NCBI RefSeq assembly: GCF_015100395.1
Contig: NZ_AP022847.1
Location: forward strand, 808,501-872,500
Direction of reading: 5' to 3'
DNA length: 64,000 nt
From: Nitrosophilus alvini
GTDB taxonomy: Bacteria; Campylobacterota; Campylobacteria; Campylobacterales; Nitratiruptoraceae
The notes beneath the pieces were generated by a model. It ran no database searches and had not been told where the DNA came from. It saw nothing but the letters and a program-made list of their open reading frames with translations. A program made the translations under genes and the position numbers. Positions 33,948 to 41,991 of the stretch are shown here, piece after piece. Numbering within the stretch: the stretch's first letter is position 1; the number at the start of each line of letters is the position of its first letter.

Positions 33948-35729
33948 TCAAGTAAAAAGATCCGCTTTTTGAGCGACTACTCTATTTCTTCCTCTTCTTT
34001 TAGCTTTATAAAGAAGTATGTCTGATTCGGCTATCATATGATCTATATCGTTACAAAGACCGTAAAAGACACCAATTGAGATAGTGCAGTTAAAAGGTTT
34101 TTTGTTTACTGTAATTACATTGTTTTCAAAATTTTTTCTCATTTTTTCAAAAACAGCAACAGCATCTTCATAAGAGAGATCTTCAAGGAGTACACAAAAC
34201 TCTTCTCCGCCGAATCGGGCATAAAGATCAGAGGATCTTAATGATTTTTTCAATACTTTTGCAGTCTCTTTCAATACTCTGTCTCCCACTTTGTGCCCGA
34301 ATGTATCGTTTATCTCTTTGAATTTATCTATATCTATTGTAGCTACGGTTAACGGCTTGCCGTTACGTTTTGCTTTTTCAAGCACTCTTTTGGCATTTTG
34401 GTAAAAAAAGTGTCTGTTGTAAAGTCCTGTCAAATAGTCTTTATTTGCAAGGCTTTGGGTCTCTTTTAAGAGTTTTTCTAGCTTTTCTTGCTCCTCTTTA
34501 AGGTCTTTTGCAACACTATTTGATAGATTGGTCAATGCTTTAAGAAGTTTAAAATGTTTGCTTTGAAACAGATTGTTTCTTTCATTTTTTTTATTACTGC
34601 TTTTATCATAAAAGTATGAGTTAACGCTATTTTCGCTAAGAGCAAGAATTGTCATAGTCATATTGAGCAACTCGTTTTTATCTTTACTGCTGTAGTACTC
34701 TCCGTATGTAAAAAAACCGCAGGTTTTGGCGGTGTTACTGAAAGGGGCGATTTCTTTTGCGGCGTCTTCTTGTAAAAGATTGAGTCTTGCGGCGCAACTG
34801 TATATAAAAATAGATTCCGGTTTTGTATTGGAAATGTACTTTGTATTTTCAAGACTGCTTGTTATTATCATATCCGCATTTCCAAAGCCGAATCTTACGA
34901 TATCACCTTTTTTTAGATGTCCGATAAAAGAGAGTGATCCATCATCAAAAACCTTTATAGCCGCTCTTGCTATATAGGTACCGTCTGCAGATTTTTTTAT
35001 AAATGGAAATTCTGATGCCGAATAGGGAAGCTCCTGTGCTATCTCATCACCAAGATATTTTCTATATATATCTTTTACGCTTTTGCCATCTATTTCATAA
35101 ACCCTGTTCCCTTCTGCTTTAGTGATTTTCATCTCTTTTCCAACAGGTTGCCAGTCGAGACTGTACCTTGTCACTGCCTTAAGAGTATCGGAGTTTAGTG
35201 ATGCAGCTACTACTCCATAATTTACTATTTCATTTTTATCGAAGACAAAAGTTTCAATTAGCGATCCATTGTCTCCTGCTCTGCCACCGGCAATATTGAT
35301 GTTTTTGGAAACTGACTCTATGCCTTTTATTATTTTTTCTCCATCGCTGATAAGACCATCGGAGAAAACTATGAGAGCCTTTGTTTTTTTACAAATGGTG
35401 CTTTTTGCTATAGACTTTCCAAGAGCCAGATCATCACCTCCTTTTAGCAGGAGAGTTTTTATTATTGTATCTTCAAATACTGATATGGAAATAATGCATG
35501 AATTACGCAAAACTTTCTCTTCAAAAATCTCATGTGCGGTAGTTGTTCCAATCAGTTTGCTTTTGGGTAGAATATCGGATATATCTTTTATCAGAGATTT
35601 TATATATTTTTTTTTAGGTATCCCGCAAAAAACCTGTATAAGAGTTTTTTCTCCATCTTCTATTCCGTTTTTTTTGACAAAATCGGCAAAATGTTCTTTA
35701 CCTTTAAATAGAGTATTATAGGTTTTCAT
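33948..35729 (-). CDS. FIST sensor domain-diguanylate cyclase
   Basis: A 593-residue soluble protein. The first 390 residues form FIST_N and FIST_C domains (I-G-T-T-T near 61-65, A-G-G-R-A-G-D near 147, and C-A-A-R near 312), a module thought to sense small ligands such as amino acids. A coiled-coil linker (about 400-425) leads to a GGDEF domain with G-G-E-E-F near 507 and an upstream R-S-S-D I-site. It should be an active, feedback-inhibited cytoplasmic c-di-GMP synthase. It is divergent from ruvA and convergent with the small membrane protein gene. Confidence 0.92.
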   Translation of the reverse strand: MKTYNTLFKGKEHFADFVKKNGIEDGEKTLIQVFCGIPKKKYIKSLIKDISDILPKSKLIGTTTAHEIFEEKVLRNSCIISISVFEDTIIKTLLLKGGDDLALGKSIAKSTICKKTKALIVFSDGLISDGEKIIKGIESVSKNINIAGGRAGDNGSLIETFVFDKNEIVNYGVVAASLNSDTLKAVTRYSLDWQPVGKEMKITKAEGNRVYEIDGKSVKDIYRKYLGDEIAQELPYSASEFPFIKKSADGTYIARAAIKVFDDGSLSFIGHLKKGDIVRFGFGNADMIITSSLENTKYISNTKPESIFIYSCAARLNLLQEDAAKEIAPFSNTAKTCGFFTYGEYYSSKDKNELLNMTMTILALSENSVNSYFYDKSSNKKNERNNLFQSKHFKLLKALTNLSNSVAKDLKEEQEKLEKLLKETQSLANKDYLTGLYNRHFFYQNAKRVLEKAKRNGKPLTVATIDIDKFKEINDTFGHKVGDRVLKETAKVLKKSLRSSDLYARFGGEEFCVLLEDLSYEDAVAVFEKMRKNFENNVITVNKKPFNCTISIGVFYGLCNDIDHMIAESDILLYKAKRRGRNRVVAQKADLFT

Positions 35730-35902
35730 TTTTCTCCGTTATTTTTATCTTGGGTAAATAATACAGTTAGCCGAGACGGCTCTATTTTATAAAAATTATT
35801 ATTAAAAAATTATAACTTATAAAGAGATATTTGACTCTGCTTTTATAAATTATAAATTTATCATAATTTAAATACAATATCGAAAACGATTTGGAGAATG
35901 AG

Positions 35903-36463
35903 TTGATAATAGGTCTTGTAGGAAAAGTTGAAAAGAAAGAGCCGACATTTGTTCATTTGAATGTAGGCGGTGTAATTTATGAAGTGTTTGTTTCTGTAAA
36001 CTGCAGCAGTGAAATAAAAGAGAAAGAAATAAGACTTCATACCACACATATAATAAGAGAAGATAACGAAGCCTTATACGGTTTTGTTGATATCAACGAA
36101 AAGAGGATGTTTGATACCCTGATAAAAATCAACGGGGTAGGGCCAAAAGTCGCTATGGCGATATGTTCTACTTTTAAACCGGAAACATTTGTGCAAATTG
36201 TTGAACAGAGCAACCTGTCGATGCTGAAGAAAGTACCCGGAATCGGCCCGAAGAGCGCTTCAAGGATATTGGTGGAATTAGGCGATTTTAAACTGGATTC
36301 CGGAGGCAAAACAGTTAGCGGTGCACATCAGGAAGCCCAGATGGCGCTTGAGAGTCTGGGATTTAAAAAAGAGCATATTTCAAAAGTACTCTCAGAATGC
36401 GAATCGGACAATACGGCTGATTTGGTAAAAGAGGCACTTAGAAAGATACAGAAGATCAAATAG
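35903..36463 (+). CDS. ruvA: Holliday junction DNA helicase subunit RuvA
   Basis: Binds four-way junctions and targets the RuvB motor during recombination. The protein has the OB-fold start (I-I-G-L-V-G-K), paired helix-hairpin-helix motifs with I-N-G-V-G-P-K-V-A and V-P-G-I-G-P-K-S-A, and the flexible link to the RuvB-binding C-terminus. I chose TTG at 35903: GGAG sits six bases upstream and the product starts M-I-I-G like other RuvA proteins. The in-frame TTG at 35891 would put the start before the ribosome-binding site. It is followed by ddl after 29 bases. Confidence 0.95.
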   Translation: MIIGLVGKVEKKEPTFVHLNVGGVIYEVFVSVNCSSEIKEKEIRLHTTHIIREDNEALYGFVDINEKRMFDTLIKINGVGPKVAMAICSTFKPETFVQIVEQSNLSMLKKVPGIGPKSASRILVELGDFKLDSGGKTVSGAHQEAQMALESLGFKKEHISKVLSECESDNTADLVKEALRKIQKIK

Positions 36464-36492
36464 AAATTGAATAGTGTGCAAAAAGGAATAAA

Positions 36493-37530
36493 ATGAAAAT
36501 CGCGATAGTTTTTGGCGGACAGAGTTTTGAACACGAAATAAGCATAGTCAGTGCAATTGCTTTGAAAGATATCATAAAAGAAAACGAGCTTCAATTTATC
36601 TTTTTGGATGCCGGGAGGGAGTTTTATCTCATTCCGGAAAGTGAAATGAAATCAAAGCTTTTTAGCAGCAAAGATTATAAAAAGTATCCGAATCTCTTTT
36701 TGAAAAATGGCGGCTTTTACCAAAAAGGGCTTCTTAAAGAGAAAAAAGTTGAAGCAGATGTAGTGCTCAATCTCGTCCACGGAGGAGATGGCGAAGACGG
36801 CAAACTTGCCTCACTGTTCGAATTTTTCTCGATCCCTTATATAGGCCCCAGAATTGAGGGAAGCGTTATCAGTTTCAATAAGCTTTTTACAAAAATGTTT
36901 GCCAAAGAGAAAGGCGTAAAAATATTGCCATATCAATTAATATCAAAAAATGGTGAAAGAAAGATCGAGTTTGATCTGCCTGTAATCATAAAGCCTCTCA
37001 GACTCGGAAGCTCTATCGGAGTCAGTGTTGTAAAAGATGAAAAAGGGCTTGATTTCGCATTGGATGTGGCGTTTGAGTTTGACGAAGAGGTGCTTGTTGA
37101 GCCCTTTATAGAAGGTGTCAAGGAGTACAACCTTGCAGGATGCAAAGGAGAGGATTTTCTGTTTTCAATGGTAGAAGAACCGCAAAAAGCCGAGTTTCTG
37201 GACTTTGAAAAAAAATATCTTGACTTTGCCAGAACCAAGCAGGTTTTGAAGGCCGATATTGCACAGTCTCTGGAAGATGAACTGAAAAAAGTGTTTAAAA
37301 AAATATATTTGCCTCTTTTTGAAGGGGCCTTGATAAGATGTGATTTTTTTGTTATTGACAACGAAGTGTATCTAAATGAGATAAATCCGATTCCCGGCAG
37401 TATGGCGAATTATCTTTTTGAAGACTTTGAAAATGTCATATTAAATCTGGCCCAGAATCTGCCAAAACAAAAAAATATTGAAGTTGAGTACAGGTATATA
37501 CATACCATTCAGAAAGCGAAAGGTAAGTAG
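36493..37530 (+). CDS. ddl: D-alanine-D-alanine ligase
   Basis: Makes the D-Ala-D-Ala terminus of the peptidoglycan stem. An ATP-grasp enzyme of 345 residues: F-G-G-Q-S-F-E-H-E-I-S at the N-terminus, the L-V-H-G-G-D-G-E-D-G loop, the K-P-L-R-L-G-S-S-I-G-V ATP-binding strand and the final N-E-I-N-P-I-P-G-S. It sits between ruvA and a small conserved gene, with murF further along the same strand. Confidence 0.96.
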   Translation: MKIAIVFGGQSFEHEISIVSAIALKDIIKENELQFIFLDAGREFYLIPESEMKSKLFSSKDYKKYPNLFLKNGGFYQKGLLKEKKVEADVVLNLVHGGDGEDGKLASLFEFFSIPYIGPRIEGSVISFNKLFTKMFAKEKGVKILPYQLISKNGERKIEFDLPVIIKPLRLGSSIGVSVVKDEKGLDFALDVAFEFDEEVLVEPFIEGVKEYNLAGCKGEDFLFSMVEEPQKAEFLDFEKKYLDFARTKQVLKADIAQSLEDELKKVFKKIYLPLFEGALIRCDFFVIDNEVYLNEINPIPGSMANYLFEDFENVILNLAQNLPKQKNIEVEYRYIHTIQKAKGK

Positions 37531-37576
37531 ATATTGAAAATAGGAAAAATCGATCACGAATCATAAAGGAGCAAAA

Positions 37577-37897
37577 TTGCCTGCAAAAATATACACTTTT
37601 GCCGTAGGAAAGATTGTTTCTGTAAGAAGACTTTCAGGCAAATATGACAAAGAGTTTGTGGAAGTCGCTTTGAATATGGAAATGAAAGACAAAGATGGAC
37701 AAAATGTCTTTATGACAACATATGTAAATTTCAATATAAGAGAATATGAGAGATTGAAAAATTCGGAAGGTAAATATCTGGCAACGGTATTTAAGACATT
37801 TATGAAAAGCGATGAAAGAAGTGAACTGAAAACCTTTACGCATGATAAGAGTATAGATTATATGATATTTGATAAAAATCCTTTTGAAAAGGCATAA
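37577..37897 (+). CDS. Conserved small hypothetical protein
   Basis: A 106-residue mixed alpha/beta protein with no signal or membrane segment and no recognised domain. Start is TTG at 37577 behind an AAAGGAG site. It lies between ddl and the flavoprotein gene; from memory a gene of this size occupies the same place in Campylobacter. Its stop codon is immediately followed by the probable start of the flavoprotein, so the two are coupled. The function is unknown. Confidence 0.75.
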   Translation: MPAKIYTFAVGKIVSVRRLSGKYDKEFVEVALNMEMKDKDGQNVFMTTYVNFNIREYERLKNSEGKYLATVFKTFMKSDERSELKTFTHDKSIDYMIFDKNPFEKA

Positions 37898-37900
37898 GAA

Positions 37901-39049
37901 ATAAAAGAGTTCGATGTTTTGATTTTGGGTGGGGGTGCAGGCAGTCTGATGGCTGCGTCTGTCATAAAATCAAAAAGTGTGGCGCTGATCGAACATAATG
38001 GTGATATAGGCGCAAAGATAAAAATATCCGGCGGCGGCAGATGCAACATAACCAACAGATATCTGGGCTGGACCAACTATCTGGGAGAAAAAAGTTTCGT
38101 TCAGAGTGTAATTGAGAGATTTACAAATAAAGATCTGCTTAAATTTTTCAAAGAAAAGGGACTAAAGCCTGTTCTGAGGAAAGAGAATCAGTTTTTTTGT
38201 CCGCACTCATCCGACGATATACTGGGCATTTTTAAAAAAGAGTTAAAAAATATATCGGTTTTTTTGAAATATGAGATTTTAGATGTTGAGAAAGTAGAGG
38301 ATTTTTTTATAGTCAGATGCGACAAGGAGAGTTTCAAAGCAAAATTTGTTCTCGTGGCTACAGGCGGGATCAGTTATAAAAAACTGGGAGCTTCTGATAT
38401 AGGATACAAAATAGCCCAAAAGTTTGGACACAGTATAGTCCCTTTGAAACCGGCTCTTGTTGGATTTACGGTCCAAAAAGATGAGTTTTGGTTCAAAAAT
38501 CTAAGTGGAATATCTTTTCGGGCAAGAGTAAAAACTGCAAAAAAAGAGATAAGAGGAGATATTCTGTTTGCTCATAGAGGCATTAGCGGTCCTGCAATGC
38601 TAAATGCTTCTTTGTATTGGGATAGAGGAAAGATTTCAGTCGATTTTCTTGACGATAAAAAGCTTGAAGAGCTGTTGAGATATAAAAACAGGCAGCTAAT
38701 ATCGCAGCTTCCTTTACCGAAAAGGTTTGTAAAAGAGTTTTTGTACAGATTTGGTCTGATAGACAAACCTGTTAAGAATTTGGGCAAAAAAGAGATAGAA
38801 ATTTTGAAACTTTTAGAAAGTTATGAGTTTGCGCCTGCAGGAACATTTGGATTTGAGAGAGCAGAAGTGACAAAAGGCGGTATATCAACCGATGAAATAG
38901 ATCCTCTCAATATGGAAAGCAAAAAGGTAAAAAATCTTTTTTTCGCAGGAGAAGTGTTGAATGTTACCGGTGAACTTGGCGGGTATAATTTCCAGTGGGC
39001 GTTTTCAAGCGGATATATTGCAGGAAAATATATAGATGAATGCCCTTGA
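37901..39049 (+). CDS. FAD-dependent oxidoreductase, HI0933/BaiN-like, with apparent ATA start
   Basis: A flavoprotein of about 382 residues in the HI0933 (BaiN-like) family. The dinucleotide motif G-G-G-A-G-S-L is followed by the family hallmark S-G-G-G-R-C-N-I-T-N, A-T-G-G in the middle and a C-terminal F-A-G-E-V-L-N-V-T-G-E-L-G-G-Y-N-F-Q-W-A. The first beta strand, F-D-V-L-I-L, is encoded before any standard start: the frame opens after the preceding stop (37895-37897) with GAA then ATA, AAA, GAG, and an AAGG site sits eight bases before that ATA. The only standard choice, TTG at 37919, would clip the strand. Reaction and substrate are unknown. Confidence 0.85.
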   Translation: MKEFDVLILGGGAGSLMAASVIKSKSVALIEHNGDIGAKIKISGGGRCNITNRYLGWTNYLGEKSFVQSVIERFTNKDLLKFFKEKGLKPVLRKENQFFCPHSSDDILGIFKKELKNISVFLKYEILDVEKVEDFFIVRCDKESFKAKFVLVATGGISYKKLGASDIGYKIAQKFGHSIVPLKPALVGFTVQKDEFWFKNLSGISFRARVKTAKKEIRGDILFAHRGISGPAMLNASLYWDRGKISVDFLDDKKLEELLRYKNRQLISQLPLPKRFVKEFLYRFGLIDKPVKNLGKKEIEILKLLESYEFAPAGTFGFERAEVTKGGISTDEIDPLNMESKKVKNLFFAGEVLNVTGELGGYNFQWAFSSGYIAGKYIDECP

Positions 39050-39644
39050 GATAGCTGAAATTATAGGGATAGGAGCTTTTGCTCTCAGCGGATTCTGGGT
39101 TGCGGTACAAGAAAGACTTGATCTGCTTGGTATTTTTGTTTCGGCATTTCTTACCGCTTTAGGAGGCGGAATCGTAAGAGATATACTAAGTTCAAGAGAA
39201 CTTTACTCTTTTACACACTATCTGCCTGTATTGATTGTGATTGCAGCGCTGATAATTGCATCTACATTAAAACTTTATGCCAAAAACGAAATCCAAAATC
39301 ATAAATTTTTTATCATCAGCGATTCTATAGGTCTCTCTTCATTTGCCATTTCCGGTGCTCTTGCAGGAATTGAGGTTGGATTTAACTTTTTTGGTGTGAT
39401 ACTTCTTTCTTTGATAACTGCAGTAGGAGGAGGGGTAATGAGAGATATTCTTCTAAACCGGATACCACTTATACTTTTAAGTGAATTCTACGGCAGTGTC
39501 GCTATATTGATCGGAACTGTTGTCTTTTTGCTGGATATTTTCAATCAGACAAGTTTACTTGCTTTGTTGACAGTTTTTGTATTCGGTTTTATACTTAGAC
39601 TTGTTGCATATTACAGAAACTGGCATCTGCCAAAGGTCAGATAA
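39036..39644 (+). CDS. UPF0126/TRIC-like membrane protein
   Basis: A 202-residue protein built of two similar halves of three membrane helices each. The repeat is plain: A-L-G-G-G-I-V-R-D-I-L in the first half and A-V-G-G-G-V-M-R-D-I-L in the second. This duplicated G-G-G-x2-R-D pattern defines the UPF0126 (YadS-like) family, related to TRIC cation channels. Glycine may be a substrate in some members, but that is not decided here. It overlaps the flavoprotein gene by 14 bases and ends at a strong shared hairpin. Confidence 0.9.
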   Translation: MNALEIAEIIGIGAFALSGFWVAVQERLDLLGIFVSAFLTALGGGIVRDILSSRELYSFTHYLPVLIVIAALIIASTLKLYAKNEIQNHKFFIISDSIGLSSFAISGALAGIEVGFNFFGVILLSLITAVGGGVMRDILLNRIPLILLSEFYGSVAILIGTVVFLLDIFNQTSLLALLTVFVFGFILRLVAYYRNWHLPKVR

Positions 39645-39650
39645 GTAAGA

Positions 39651-39680
39651 TTTATCTGCCGGATATGTCCGGCAGATAAA
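39651..39680. terminator. Strong bidirectional terminator between convergent genes
   Basis: TTTATCTGCCGGA and TCCGGCAGATAAA form a perfect 13-bp stem with a TATG loop, located between the ends of the UPF0126 and OmpA-like genes. Confidence 0.85.
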
Positions 39681-39683
39681 AGT

Positions 39684-40868
39684 TTAGTAAAAAAGATGAG
39701 CTTCTACTCTTCTGTTTTTGGCTCTTCCTTCTTCTGTGCTATTGTCTGCTATTGGCATCTCTTCTCCGTAACCAATGTAAGTTAGTCTTTCAGGCTCGAC
39801 ACCAAGTTTTATCAGCATTTCATATACCGCTTTTGCTCTTCTTTCCGAGAGTTTTTTGTTGTAAGCTTTTGAGCCGATACTGTCTGTGTGGCCCTGAATT
39901 TCAGCTTTGTAAGGTTTGTTCCTTTTGAGAAATTCGGCAAAAGTTTTGATTTTCGGCAGGTATTGGGGTTTGATTTTTGCTGAGTTAAAATCAAAATTGA
40001 TTCTGAAGTTATAAATTATAGGACAACCGTTTTTATCTACCTGAAATCCTTTTGGAGTTCCGGGACATTTGTCGAGATAATCATACACTCCGTCTCCGTC
40101 ACTGTCAAGAGGACAACCTTTCTCATCCACTTTGACGCCTTTTGGAGTATGGGGGCATCTGTCGAGATAGTCGTATACTCCGTCACCGTCCGTATCCAGA
40201 GGGCATCCATCCGTATCCACTTTCACATTTATCGGTGTTGCGGGGCATTTGTCATTTTCATCTATAACACCGTCGTTGTCACTGTCTAAAGGTATATATC
40301 TTCCTTTTTGAACAGGGACAGGTTTTGGTTCCGGTACAGGAGCAGCTTTTTTTGCTCCAAAAGGTATAGAAAGACCGGCTGTCAATGCGAAATCGTTATA
40401 GGCATTTTCAAAATCCCTTAAATATCTCGCTTCTAAAAGAAAATCAAGATTTTCGATGATGTTTGTTTTCCAACCGACTCCCAGTTGTGCAAAATTTCCG
40501 TCATCAAGGCCTGCTTTTTCATTGTCTATCTCCTGATAACCAAGACCGGCGATTATATAAGCTGTATAACTGTTTTGAGGAGTAAATTCATATATGGCGT
40601 TAAGTGCGAATCTATTTATATCCGTTTCATCTAATAAACCGGAATAATCGGCATTGTTTGACTGTTCGAAGGATATTCCGGCAAGCCAGTTGTCAGTCAA
40701 CCTTTTGTTTCCTCTTATTCCCCAGTTTTTGAGGTTGTCTTCAAGTGCACTGTCGTTATCCGTAAACTCTACTGCTCCTGTAACCGCAGCTTCATAACTA
40801 TTTTCTCCTCCATATGCTAAGCCGCTTAATAGAATCACGGCCGCACAAAGTACAATTTTTTTACCCAT
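39684..40868 (-). CDS. OmpA-family outer-membrane protein with TSP3 repeats
   Basis: A 394-residue protein: signal peptide (1-20), a beta-barrel domain (about 22-190) with alternating residues and final aromatic strands, a Pro-rich hinge (P-E-P-K-P-V-P), three thrombospondin type-3 calcium-binding repeats (D-x-D-x-D-G-V with C-P spacing, about 213-290), and an OmpA C-terminal peptidoglycan-binding domain with G-H-T-D-S-I-G and L-S-x-R-R-A-x-A-V. It ties the outer membrane to the cell wall. It is a single-gene unit with its own terminator. Confidence 0.93.
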   Translation of the reverse strand: MGKKIVLCAAVILLSGLAYGGENSYEAAVTGAVEFTDNDSALEDNLKNWGIRGNKRLTDNWLAGISFEQSNNADYSGLLDETDINRFALNAIYEFTPQNSYTAYIIAGLGYQEIDNEKAGLDDGNFAQLGVGWKTNIIENLDFLLEARYLRDFENAYNDFALTAGLSIPFGAKKAAPVPEPKPVPVQKGRYIPLDSDNDGVIDENDKCPATPINVKVDTDGCPLDTDGDGVYDYLDRCPHTPKGVKVDEKGCPLDSDGDGVYDYLDKCPGTPKGFQVDKNGCPIIYNFRINFDFNSAKIKPQYLPKIKTFAEFLKRNKPYKAEIQGHTDSIGSKAYNKKLSERRAKAVYEMLIKLGVEPERLTYIGYGEEMPIADNSTEEGRAKNRRVEAHLFY

Positions 40869-40953
40869 CGCTGCTCCTTTTCAATTTTACTTAATTACAT
40901 GATAACATTTTTTTATTAAAAAGAGGTGATGATTTAATCATTTTGAAGGCCAT

Positions 40954-40965
40954 ATCTGATAAAAT
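40954..40965 (+). promoter_or_regulatory. Extended -10 promoter of the hydrolase gene
   Basis: ATCTGATAAAAT holds a TG-N-TAAAAT extended -10 box. The same 12-mer appears at 49399-49410 before another gene. The implied transcription start near 40972 favours the TTG start at 40992 for the gene that follows. Confidence 0.45.
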
Positions 40966-40991
40966 TTTAAAAAATTATGAAAGGTTTATTT

Positions 40992-41717
40992 TTGGCCATA
41001 AAAGAGATATCCTATAAAGAAAAGGTCTTTACTATAAGTTATGATATTTTAAATTTGCAAAAAGAGGATGATATAGTCTTTCTACACGGCTGGGGCAGCA
41101 ATAAAAAGGTGATGAAGAGCGCTTTTTCAAAAACTCTTTGCGAATTCAGGCACATTTATGTCGATATGCCGGGTTTTGGCAAAAGTCCCAACAGTGAAGT
41201 TCTGACAACCGTAGATTATGCAAATATTATCGATATTTTTTTAAACAAAATCGGTGCGAAAAAGGATATCGTGGTTGGTCACTCCTTTGGAGGAAAAGTT
41301 GCGCTGTTTTTAAAGCCTAAACTTCTTGTGCTGCTCTCTACTGCTGGCATAAAACTGCCAAAATCTTTGAAAGTGAGGGCAAAAATAGCTCTGTTCAAGT
41401 TGCTTAAACCTGTAGGTGGAGCAAAAATCAGAAGATTTTTTGTCTCAAAAGATGCAAAAGATATGCCGCAAAATATGTATGAAACATTTAAAAATGTTGT
41501 AGATGAGGATTTTGCTCCGCTCTTTGAAAAATATGAGGGCAGAACGCTTGTCTGTTGGGGAAAAGAGGATAAAGCTACACCTTTGGCTGCAGGAGAGAAG
41601 ATAGCCTCTCTTTTGCGAAACTGCCGTTTTGAAGTATATGAGGGCGATCACTACTTCTTTTTGAAAAACTCTTCCATAATCGCAAAAAGTATTGAGGAAA
41701 ACTATGAAAAGCTATAG
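40992..41717 (+). CDS. Alpha/beta-hydrolase
   Basis: A hydrolase of about 241 residues with the nucleophile elbow G-H-S-F-G-G, the oxyanion-region H-G-W-G, a W-G-K-E-D acid motif and a final G-D-H-Y-F-F histidine, so the Ser-Asp-His triad looks complete. Esterase or thioesterase action is likely; the substrate is unknown. I chose TTG at 40992, which has AAAGG seven bases upstream. ATG at 40977 would lie almost at the presumed transcription start. It lies upstream of acylphosphatase, whose start overlaps its last codons, and of murF. Confidence 0.88.
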   Translation: MAIKEISYKEKVFTISYDILNLQKEDDIVFLHGWGSNKKVMKSAFSKTLCEFRHIYVDMPGFGKSPNSEVLTTVDYANIIDIFLNKIGAKKDIVVGHSFGGKVALFLKPKLLVLLSTAGIKLPKSLKVRAKIALFKLLKPVGGAKIRRFFVSKDAKDMPQNMYETFKNVVDEDFAPLFEKYEGRTLVCWGKEDKATPLAAGEKIASLLRNCRFEVYEGDHYFFLKNSSIIAKSIEENYEKL

Positions 41718-41976
41718 ATTTATCGTAAGCGGGCGGGTTCAGGGAGTATGGTTTCGTAAATATACAAAAGAGCTCGCCGAAAATCTCGGTATAAGCGGAT
41801 ATGTTAGAAATCTACCTGACGGGAGAGTAGAGGCGGCTGCAACTTTTGAAGATGATGAAAAGTTTAGGCTTTTTCTGGAAGGGCTGAAAAAAGGTTCTCC
41901 ATTATCTCGAGTAGAGAAGGTGGAAATAGAACCTATAGATGATATATCTGATAAAGGTTTTGAAATAATTTACTAA
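41704..41976 (+). CDS. acyP: Acylphosphatase
   Basis: A 90-residue protein that hydrolyses carboxyl-phosphate bonds such as acetyl phosphate. The signature G-R-V-Q-G-V-W-F-R provides the phosphate-binding loop and catalytic Arg, and G-Y-V-R-N-L-P-D-G-R-V-E-A supplies the catalytic Asn. Start ATG at 41704 lies inside the end of the hydrolase gene (14-base overlap), so the two are coupled. murF follows 15 bases later. Confidence 0.94.
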   Translation: MKSYRFIVSGRVQGVWFRKYTKELAENLGISGYVRNLPDGRVEAAATFEDDEKFRLFLEGLKKGSPLSRVEKVEIEPIDDISDKGFEIIY

Positions 41977-41991
41977 TTTACGGAGAAGACA

